From contig CAZEDW010000038.1 of NCBI GenBank assembly GCA_964510955.1, positions 1-38,267 of the forward strand: DNA of 38,267 nucleotides. Direction: 5' to 3'. This DNA comes from JAFLCM01 sp964510955. Its GTDB lineage: Bacteria; Planctomycetota; Phycisphaerae; Phycisphaerales; UBA1924. Position numbers and translations under genes: made by a program. Under the pieces are notes generated by a model, which was given only the letters and a program-made list of their open reading frames with translations, made no database searches and was not told where the DNA came from. How positions within the stretch are numbered: the stretch's first letter is position 1; every line of letters starts with the position of its first letter. Shown one piece after another: positions 32,276 through 38,267 of the stretch.

Positions 32276-33382
32276 TCACAGGAGCACCATGTTGTCCCGG
32301 TGAATCACCTCTTCGTGCGTCTGGCGGCCGAGCACTTCCTCAAACCGGGACGATTCCACGCCGCGGAGCACCGCCAGCTCACCCGAGGAGAAGTTCGTCA
32401 ATCCCCGCGCGAGCTCGGCGCCGGCCGCGTCGCGGATGCTGACGGCGTCTCCCACTTCGAACTCGCCGGCTACGCCCGTTACGCCGCGTGCAAGCAGCGA
32501 AGCCCCGCGCTCACGCACGGCCCGCGCGGCGCCATCGTCCACCAGCACCGATCCCGCCGGCGTCACGCTCAGGGCGATCCACAGACGCTTGCCCGCCACC
32601 TTGGTCTCGGCGGGCGGGGCGATGTAGGTTCCGACGGGCTCGCCGGCGCACACGTGCGCGAGCGAATTCGGCGGGCGACCGGGGGCGATGACGGTGCCGA
32701 TTCCGCTCAGGCCCGCGGCCTTGGCGGCGGCGAGTTTGCTGGCCATGCCGCCGCGACCCTGGGTGCTCTTCTCGGCGCGGACCAGCCCGGCGAGCGGGGC
32801 GACTCCCGCCGCGAAGGGGACCACCCTTCCCGATGCGTCGAGCACGCCGCCCACGCCGGTCAGGATGACGAGCAGTTCGGCCTGCGCGGCGGCGGCGATC
32901 TTGGCACTCAGGAGGTCGTTGTCGCCGAGAGAGATTTCCTCGGTGGCGACGGTGTCGTTCTCGTTGATGATCGGCGTGGCCCCGAGCTCCAGCAGGCGCG
33001 TGAGGCAGTTGCGGATGTTCAGGAACCGCTCGCGCGAATCGAAGTCGCTGCGGCTGAGGAGCATCTGGGCCACGGGGATGCGCCGAACGCCGAACGCCTC
33101 GGTCCACATCGACATGAGCAGCGGTTGCCCCGCGGCGGCGGCGGCCTGCTGGCCCGCCACGTCGCGCGGGCGCGTGGTCATGCCCAGCGTGCCGAGCCCG
33201 GCGGCGACGGCGCCGCTGGAAACGACGATCACCTGGACGCCCGCGGACCGCCGGGCGGCGATCTGCGCGGCCAAATCGTGCAGGTATGCGCGATCCAGCG
33301 TGCCGGTCCCGCCCGTCAGCACCGCGGAGCCGATCTTCAGAACCATCCGGCGCGCGCCGGCAACGGGGGCACGGTCGCTCAC
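32276..33382 (-). CDS. proB: Glutamate 5-kinase
   Basis: Phosphorylates glutamate in the first step of proline synthesis. The 368-residue product has the amino-acid-kinase domain: MVLKIGSAVLTGG, VIVVSSGAVAAGLGTLG, INENDTVATEEISLGDND with the conserved Asp residues, ILTGVGGVLD, and TQGRGGMASKLAAAKAAG. A C-terminal PUA domain (about 270-368; PAGSVLVDDGAARAVRERGA) completes the E. coli-like layout. The start is a GTG at 33382 overlapping the waaA stop as GTGA; this yields an N-terminus similar in length to E. coli ProB. ProA is not in the window. A longer frame to 33895 lies inside waaA and is excluded. Confidence 0.95.
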   Translation of the reverse strand: MSDRAPVAGARRMVLKIGSAVLTGGTGTLDRAYLHDLAAQIAARRSAGVQVIVVSSGAVAAGLGTLGMTTRPRDVAGQQAAAAAGQPLLMSMWTEAFGVRRIPVAQMLLSRSDFDSRERFLNIRNCLTRLLELGATPIINENDTVATEEISLGDNDLLSAKIAAAAQAELLVILTGVGGVLDASGRVVPFAAGVAPLAGLVRAEKSTQGRGGMASKLAAAKAAGLSGIGTVIAPGRPPNSLAHVCAGEPVGTYIAPPAETKVAGKRLWIALSVTPAGSVLVDDGAARAVRERGASLLARGVTGVAGEFEVGDAVSIRDAAGAELARGLTNFSSGELAVLRGVESSRFEEVLGRQTHEEVIHRDNMVLL

Positions 33383-34635
33383 GCCAAGCCCTCCGTGACG
33401 CGAGCGGACGAGCGGACCAGGTTCAGCAGCAACTCGGCGTGCCGCCCCGCCGCCCCCTGATGGTCCAGAACGCACCGGCGCGCGCGCTCGCCCAGGGTTT
33501 TCCGCTCGTCGGCGCCATTCATCAGGCGAGCAAGTGTCGGCCCGAGTTCGTCCGCTCCGCACTGCACCGCCGCGCCGGCCTGCGTGAGCGCGCTCACCGC
33601 GGCCTCGAAGTCCGCCACGGCGGGCCCGATCACCACCGGCTTGCCCAGTGCGGCCGGTTCCATGGGGTCGGAGCCGTACAGGTTGCCGAACGATCGCCCG
33701 ACCACCACCAGGTCCGCGAGCGAGTAGGCCTTGCGCAGCTCGCCGATGGTGTCCAGGAGATACCGCTCGCAGCCGGGCGGGGCAGGCGCCTTCGTTGAAC
33801 GCCTTATGCACGCACTGCCGCCGAGCGCCTGCCGGGCGCCGTCGAACCACTCGGGTCGCCTCGGTGCGCACAGGAGCTGCACACCCTTGGGGCACGCAGC
33901 GTGGAGCAGCTCGTGCTCGCCGGGTGCCGTGCTGCCGGCGACGATGAGCGGGCGGGCGCGGTCAATGCCCATCTCGTGGGCGAGTTCGTCGGCGCCGGGC
34001 ACAGAGTCTGACACGCTTGCGGCGTCCCACTTCATGCTCCCCGCGACGGTGCACCGCTCGGGGGCAACGCCCATGTGGATGAACCGCTGGGCGTAGGCAT
34101 CGTCCTGCACCGCCGCGAAGCTGAGCTGACGGAAGTACCGCCCGATGAACCACCGGCCCAGCCGGTATCGGGAGAACGACCGCTCGCTCAGACGACCGTT
34201 GATCACCGCCAGCGGGATGCCCCGCGCGCGGCACTGGGCGGCGAAGTTTGGCCACAACTCCAGTTCCACCAGCCCCACGGCGTCGGGACGCACGGCGCTC
34301 AGAAACCGGCGCACGCTCCACGAGGCGTCGAGCGGGAAGCGGGTGACGTGACACTTCGAGGCGTACAGCTCCTTCGCACGCGCCAAGCCGGTGTCGGTGG
34401 TGGCGCTGATGACAAGGTCGACCTCAGCCGAGAGAAGGTCTACCAGGGGGCGCACGAGGTTTGTTTCGCCGACCGAGACGGTGTGCAGCAGCAGCCGGCT
34501 CCGCCCGGTGCGAGGGGCCGGGAGTGGCGCGATCTTTCCGAAGCGCTCGCTCCACCCGGAGCGCGCTTTGCGCATCCACCACGGCGCGGTGGCCGCCGCG
34601 ACCACCGCGTATACCGCGTCGAGCGCCAGACTCAC
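33379..34635 (-). CDS. waaA: 3-deoxy-D-manno-octulosonic acid (Kdo) transferase
   Basis: Attaches Kdo to lipid A in the inner leaflet of the inner membrane, so it implies an LPS-type outer membrane. It is a GT-B enzyme of 418 residues. An N-terminal hydrophobic anchor (LDAVYAVVAAATAPWW) precedes LLLHTVSVGETNLVRPLV, ISATTDTGLARAKELY, VGLVELELWPNFAAQCR with the catalytic Glu, INGRLSERSFSRY, and the C-terminal VVVGRSFGNLYGSDPMEPAA, a donor-site region. The start is a GTG with GAGGCGAG upstream. It is the first protein gene of the minus-strand operon, and the tRNA-Val gene lies 47 bases upstream on the same strand. Confidence 0.94.
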   Translation of the reverse strand: MSLALDAVYAVVAAATAPWWMRKARSGWSERFGKIAPLPAPRTGRSRLLLHTVSVGETNLVRPLVDLLSAEVDLVISATTDTGLARAKELYASKCHVTRFPLDASWSVRRFLSAVRPDAVGLVELELWPNFAAQCRARGIPLAVINGRLSERSFSRYRLGRWFIGRYFRQLSFAAVQDDAYAQRFIHMGVAPERCTVAGSMKWDAASVSDSVPGADELAHEMGIDRARPLIVAGSTAPGEHELLHAACPKGVQLLCAPRRPEWFDGARQALGGSACIRRSTKAPAPPGCERYLLDTIGELRKAYSLADLVVVGRSFGNLYGSDPMEPAALGKPVVIGPAVADFEAAVSALTQAGAAVQCGADELGPTLARLMNGADERKTLGERARRCVLDHQGAAGRHAELLLNLVRSSARVTEGLA

Positions 34636-34645
34636 GATTCTCGCC

Positions 34646-34675
34646 TCATGCCTTGATGCCTCATGCCTCGATGCC
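34646..34675. repeat. 15-bp tandem repeat between tRNA-Val and waaA
   Basis: TCATGCCTTGATGCC (34646-34660) is followed immediately by TCATGCCTCGATGCC (34661-34675), identical at 14 of 15 positions. It fills most of the short gap between the tRNA and waaA and looks like a recent slippage or local duplication. Confidence 0.85.
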
Positions 34676-34682
34676 TTCCTAG

Positions 34683-34755
34683 TGGGCGCGCCCGGATTCG
34701 AACCGGGAACCCTTCGCGTGTAAGGCGAATGCTCTGGCCGTTGAGCTACGCGCCC
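34683..34755 (-). tRNA. tRNA-Val (anticodon TAC)
   Basis: Read on the minus strand it folds as a complete cloverleaf. The acceptor stem is GGGCGCG/CGCGCCC with discriminator A. The D stem is GCTC/GAGC. The anticodon stem TTCGC/GCGAA carries loop CTTACAC, placing anticodon TAC at 34722-34720. A five-base variable loop leads to the T stem CCCGG/CCGGG with TTCGAAT. TAC reads GTA (and, when modified, other GTN) valine codons. The 3' CCA is not encoded, so it must be added by a nucleotidyltransferase. It has the same orientation as waaA and is divergent from psuG, 38 bases away. Confidence 0.96.
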
Positions 34756-34793
34756 GCTGGCCCGTCTTCGGGCCGGGGCGGTATCGTACCCGT

Positions 34794-35678
34794 ATGAAGG
34801 TCCTTTCCCGACTCGGAGCCCACGCCAACCGCAGCGTGGCCCTTGAGACCACGCTGCTGGTCCACGGCATCCCCAAGGATCAGGCCCCGTCGCTCAGCGA
34901 GGAGCTTTCGGCCATCGTGACCATGGCCGGCGCCGCGCCCGCCTTGGTTGGAGTGGTCGCGGGGGTGCCGATCGTGGGCATGAACCCCGCGGAGCTGACC
35001 GAGCTTCTGCACGCATGGCACGTCCCCAAGGCCAACGCGTCGAACCTGGGCATCCTGATGCACCAGGGGTCGCACGCCGCGACCACCGTCAGCGCCACCA
35101 TGGAGCTCGCCGCCGCCGCCGGCGTGAGCCTTTTCGCCACCGGCGGCATCGGGGGTGTCCACAAGAACTACGGCGAGCGGTGGGACATCTCGGCCGACCT
35201 CGGCGCGTTCACCCGTTACCCGGTGGCGGTGGTCACCAGCGGCGTCAAGTCGTTGCTTGATGTCGTGTCGACCCGCGAGGCGCTGGAGACCCTGGGCGTG
35301 CCGGTGGTGGGGTACCGAACCGAGCGGTTCCCGGCGTTCTATCTCCGCGAGAGCGAGGCCAGGGTGGACGCCCGATTTGACAACGAAAAGGACCTGGCGA
35401 AGTTCCTGCACGCCGAGCTCAAGCGCACGGGGCGCGGCGTGGTGGTGTGCAACCCCATCCCCCAGTCGGCGGCGCTGACCGAGAGCGACTGGGCCAAGTG
35501 GCTGCAACTCGCCGAGGCCCGCGAGACAAACGCCGGCGTGCACGGGCGCGACGTCACCCCGGCGATCCTCGGGGCGCTGCACGAGCTTTCGGACGGCGCG
35601 ACGCTGCGGGCGAATCTCGAGCTTGTCAGGTCAAACGCCGGGCTGGCCGGGCGACTGGCGGCGTCCTGGCCCGGTTGA
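34794..35678 (+). CDS. psuG: Pseudouridine-5'-phosphate glycosidase
   Basis: Splits pseudouridine 5'-phosphate into uracil and ribose 5-phosphate (reversibly) in the salvage of modified-RNA breakdown products. The 294-residue enzyme shows VALETTLLVHGIP with the conserved Glu, PKANASNLGILM, FATGGIGGVHKN, DISADLGAFTRYPVAVVTSG followed by VKSLLD with the Lys that forms the ribose adduct, LGVPVVGYRTERFPAFY, and VVVCNPIPQSAALTES. The length is close to the usual 300. PsuK, the usual kinase neighbour, is not adjacent. Its start lies 38 bases from the divergent tRNA-Val, and its stop is six bases from the convergent large secreted protein. Confidence 0.94.
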   Translation: MKVLSRLGAHANRSVALETTLLVHGIPKDQAPSLSEELSAIVTMAGAAPALVGVVAGVPIVGMNPAELTELLHAWHVPKANASNLGILMHQGSHAATTVSATMELAAAAGVSLFATGGIGGVHKNYGERWDISADLGAFTRYPVAVVTSGVKSLLDVVSTREALETLGVPVVGYRTERFPAFYLRESEARVDARFDNEKDLAKFLHAELKRTGRGVVVCNPIPQSAALTESDWAKWLQLAEARETNAGVHGRDVTPAILGALHELSDGATLRANLELVRSNAGLAGRLAASWPG

Positions 35679-35684
35679 CGGGCG

Positions 35685-38267
35685 CTACGGCGGCGTCGGT
35701 GTTCCGCCCCGGACCGCGCAGGGGTGGCCCGACGACAACGGGTTGCGGATGTCGAACGCCGCGCGTCCGATGCCGTTGACCTGGTTGACGTGGCTCTGCA
35801 GGGCGGCGGGGATGTTGGCGAACTCGGCGCTGACCTGGCAGGAACTCGCATTCTGAGCAGTGGAAAGGAACTGCGACTTGAAGAGCGCCTCGATCAGTCC
35901 CGAGTTGAGGGCCCGCTGGCTGTAGGCCATCTGGGCGAACATGGGGTTGATCGTGGTGGTGTCGACGCCGCCGGCGGGGTTGGCAAGTGGGACTTGCGGG
36001 GCGGTGAAGATGCCGGCCTCGCCGATGCCGGCCAGGGCGCGGATGTCCTCGCCGGCGCCGCTGGTGAGGCGGGTGACGAAGGGGTTGGTGGCGTTGGACG
36101 CGTCGGGATTGACGGTGATGTAGAAGCTGTTCTGCCCCTGCCCCTGCACGTTGACCGAGACGTCGGCGGAGATGACGACGTAGCGGCCGGCGGTGCCGAC
36201 GTCGCCGATGTGCCCCACGTTTGTGAAGGTGGTGAAGCTGAAGCCCGTGTCGAGGATCGTGTTGGCCTGCTCGGCGAAGTCGTTGTTGGCGCCCCACCAG
36301 GTGTTCTTCACGTACTTGTTGCGAGGGTCAAACTCCCACAGCGCCAGGTCGGAGAAGCGGCTGCCGCGGGCGCCGTCGCCCGCGGGGCGTTGCGGCGTGC
36401 CACCGTTGTACAGACCGGCGGCGAAGAGCGAGCCGCGCTCGTTCGACGCGGCGAGCCCCTTGGTGGACATGCCGAGGTTCATCACGTCGGTCGACTGAGG
36501 AATGCGGGCGCCCAAGTCGATCGTGGCGATGCGGGCGGGCAGGATTGTGCCGGAAAACACCGACGAGGAGCGCGACGCGTAGAGCACGCCCTCGAGCACG
36601 GCGCCGCCGGTGAGCACCGAGGGGATGCCGCCGCCCGCGGTCGGGGTCTGAACCAGGCCCGCGGTGGTGAAGCCGCCGAGCGAGCCGGTGTTGTGGTCGT
36701 AGGTGGCGGTGAAAACCTCGTTGCGGGCCGCGATCGGCTGGAAGTTGGTGGGGTCGAGCTGCCCGCCGGCGATGTAGTAGAACAGCGCGTCGCCGTTGGG
36801 ATGCCGGATCGTGGCCAGGCCGCTGTCGGGCTCGAGGTCGGCGGTGCCGCCAACGATGGTGGGGCTGGTGCTCAGCGGGGGCGGGAACAGGTCGCGGGAG
36901 ACGTCGCCCGCGGTGGGGGTGCCAGAGCGGAAGATGGAGAAAAACGCCGGGTCGTGGACCGCCTGGGTGCAGGGGCTGTTGGGCGCGAGGTTCGTGGTCA
37001 GATCGAACATCGCGCGTCCGACGCCGCCCGCCTCACCGACGTGCGACGCCAGCGCCGAGGCGACTGTGCCGAGGCTCAAGCTGCTGGAGCACGTGGAGGG
37101 GTTGACCGCCCCGCCGGCGATGTAATCGTGCACCAGTTGCTGGAACGCGGTGTTGGAGGCGATGCCCGAGTTGAACGCCATGCGGTTGAACAGCGGGTCG
37201 GTGCCGAAGGCGTCGTAGCGCCCGTCGTTGATGAACGACAGGCTCGCCTCGGTGCTCACCGAACCCGACGGCGGGATCGCGGCGATGCCCTTGATCGACT
37301 CGCTCGACGCGAACCCGTCGACGCGCACCACGGCGGGGTCGGTGGGCCCGCGCGTGGCGAACGGGTTGTAGATCACGCTGAAGACCCGGTCATCAGAGTT
37401 GCCGAAGCTGTTGTCCGGACCCGATGAACGGTACACGACCACCAAACGCCCCGCGTCGACGGTGAAGCCGCGGATCGCACGGTCCTCCGAAAGCCAGGAG
37501 CCCGCAGCGCCGTTGGCGAAGACCGTCGCCGCCGACGTTGAGAGCCCGGAGACCGGGAAGTAGTTGAGCAGGCTGTTGTTGCGGGGGTCGGCCTCGAACA
37601 GCACCTCCTGCGCCGCCTGGTGGACGTCGCCGCTGCTGATGCTGAGCGACCCCGCGCCGAAGATCGAGTTGCGGCCCTGGGCCGTGGCGATCTGGAGCAC
37701 CTCCAGGTTGCCCAGGCTCATGACCGGCTTGAGCAACGGTGACGAGATGAACGAGCCCTCAAAGATCCCCAGCCGGGGGAGCACGGTGTCAGCGCCAAAG
37801 AACGCGTCGGCGCTGCCCGCGAAATACAGTTTGTTGTCAAACGCGGCGATGCCGGAAAGGGGGTTGTACCCGCTGTCGGCGGAGCCCGGTCCGGCAGAGC
37901 CGAACTTCCCGACGAAGCTGTAGCCGCCATTGCCCGCGGACGGCGCGTTCGGGAACAGCCCGCTGGAGGGGATGGTCAGCGAGAAGACCTCGTTGAACGC
38001 CAGGTTTGAGGCGCCGAGGCGTCCGCCCTTGAGCTGGAAGAGAGTGACAGATCCGTCGCCGTTGCGCCGCGAGGCCAGCGCTCCCTCGACGGAGGCGAGG
38101 CCGGAAGGAAGCTGGTTGTTGTAGACAACATCCGCCGCGGCGCTGCCGAGCTCGCGCAGGCGCAGGTTGCCCGCGGTGGCGTCGGACATGAAGAACCGCG
38201 CATCCGCCGTGCCCGGGGGTGGCGGTGGCGGGGGAGGAGGCGTCGGGGGTGTGAGGCTGGCATTCGA
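35685..38267 (-). CDS. Large secreted protein with two homologous beta-rich modules (5' end outside the window)
   Basis: The frame is open to the window edge, so the N-terminus is missing; about 860 residues are visible. They begin with a proline-rich linker (nine prolines in a row near residues 11-19) followed by MSDATAGNLRLRELG. Counting from that Met (38189), two modules of about 410 residues follow. Each ends in an alignable cap, residues 332-407 and 749-824, that align without gaps. Each has Cys pairs 40 apart (367/407 and 784/824), PxF..MA at the start and HV.....G.GRA.FD before the second Cys. Repeated NEVF and DPRN elements recur in both, suggesting a propeller-like fold. The protein stops at GGTPTPP, resembling the start of another linker. 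I do not recognise a family. Codon use resembles the neighbours. Confidence 0.75.
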   Translation of the reverse strand, partial: SNASLTPPTPPPPPPPPPGTADARFFMSDATAGNLRLRELGSAAADVVYNNQLPSGLASVEGALASRRNGDGSVTLFQLKGGRLGASNLAFNEVFSLTIPSSGLFPNAPSAGNGGYSFVGKFGSAGPGSADSGYNPLSGIAAFDNKLYFAGSADAFFGADTVLPRLGIFEGSFISSPLLKPVMSLGNLEVLQIATAQGRNSIFGAGSLSISSGDVHQAAQEVLFEADPRNNSLLNYFPVSGLSTSAATVFANGAAGSWLSEDRAIRGFTVDAGRLVVVYRSSGPDNSFGNSDDRVFSVIYNPFATRGPTDPAVVRVDGFASSESIKGIAAIPPSGSVSTEASLSFINDGRYDAFGTDPLFNRMAFNSGIASNTAFQQLVHDYIAGGAVNPSTCSSSLSLGTVASALASHVGEAGGVGRAMFDLTTNLAPNSPCTQAVHDPAFFSIFRSGTPTAGDVSRDLFPPPLSTSPTIVGGTADLEPDSGLATIRHPNGDALFYYIAGGQLDPTNFQPIAARNEVFTATYDHNTGSLGGFTTAGLVQTPTAGGGIPSVLTGGAVLEGVLYASRSSSVFSGTILPARIATIDLGARIPQSTDVMNLGMSTKGLAASNERGSLFAAGLYNGGTPQRPAGDGARGSRFSDLALWEFDPRNKYVKNTWWGANNDFAEQANTILDTGFSFTTFTNVGHIGDVGTAGRYVVISADVSVNVQGQGQNSFYITVNPDASNATNPFVTRLTSGAGEDIRALAGIGEAGIFTAPQVPLANPAGGVDTTTINPMFAQMAYSQRALNSGLIEALFKSQFLSTAQNASSCQVSAEFANIPAALQSHVNQVNGIGRAAFDIRNPLSSGHPCAVRGGTPTPP

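Noticed and set aside
32276..33895. Long proB frame extending into waaA
   Set aside because: The extra 171 residues overlap waaA in another frame and are Arg/Gly-rich; the GTG overlapping the waaA stop gives a normal ProB length.
34756..34793. Promoter for tRNA-Val in the gap to psuG
   Set aside because: TACGAT on the minus strand (34788-34783) could be a -10 box, but no -35 box is found at a suitable distance, so I do not annotate it.
35724..37427. 567-codon open frame on the plus strand
   Set aside because: It is antisense to the duplicated secreted protein and rich in Gly/Val/Arg without motifs. The minus frame shows conserved internal repeats, so that strand is the coding one.
1..38267. 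CRISPR array, insertion sequence or prophage
   Set aside because: No regularly spaced repeats, transposase, integrase or phage structural genes are visible on either strand; the only tandem repeat is the 15-bp duplication near the tRNA.

Overview
The window looks like a chromosome segment from a GC-rich planctomycete, most likely of the Phycisphaerae type. This is an inference from gene content, not from a marker gene. Pointers are three secreted proteins ending in a Cys-framed, paired dockerin-like module (GC-type dockerin), a CTERM-style anchor with a terminal Arg run, a fused SecDF of more than 1150 residues, a YdjY-domain protein, a fibro-slime protein, and a Kdo transferase that implies an LPS-like outer membrane. 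Coding density is high. I see no insertion sequence, prophage or CRISPR array, so this is ordinary chromosome with a rich set of exported proteins.

Layout. 1-145: 3' end of a dockerin-tailed gene and its terminator. 158-1200: a DUF4286 protein divergent from a compact M50 protease. 1261-3014: promoter, structured leader and rpsP-trmD-rplS, without rimM. 3101-5534: YdjY protein, queD and a convergent FAD oxidoreductase. 5700-7396: two tandem DNRLRE paralogues with different C-terminal anchoring modules. 7479-9872: a soluble histidine kinase and a sigma-54-dependent response regulator. 10011-13534: fused aspartate kinase/homoserine dehydrogenase (thrA) coupled to thrB. 13585-16506: a DUF4287/SRPBCC protein and an Lrp-type regulator, divergent from hppD, which has a good promoter. 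16676-22165: tgt, yajC, secDF. 22221-24771: minus-strand PGPGW protein, methyltransferase and fibro-slime protein. 25105-27896: murA and an orphan membrane histidine kinase. 28119-30572: a secreted M12B-like metalloprotease with dockerin. 30666-34755: minus-strand tRNA-Val, waaA, proB, thiL and a tsaE-yacG fusion. 34794-35678: psuG. 35685-38267: a large secreted two-module protein that runs off the window.

How the genes fit together. One theme is translation and tRNA modification (rpsP, trmD, rplS, queD, tgt, tsaE, tRNA-Val). QueD and Tgt serve the same queuosine pathway from separate loci. Another is amino-acid and cofactor metabolism (thrA, thrB, proB, hppD, thiL, psuG). A third is the envelope and export: YajC and SecDF drive Sec export, MurA and WaaA build the envelope, and the dockerin, CTERM, fibro-slime and M12B proteins are likely Sec clients. 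The most unusual features are the TsaE-YacG fusion, a 23-residue low-complexity insertion inside the zinc site of Tgt, the internally duplicated protein with two Cys pairs at identical 40-residue spacing, and the DNRLRE pair with swapped C-terminal modules.
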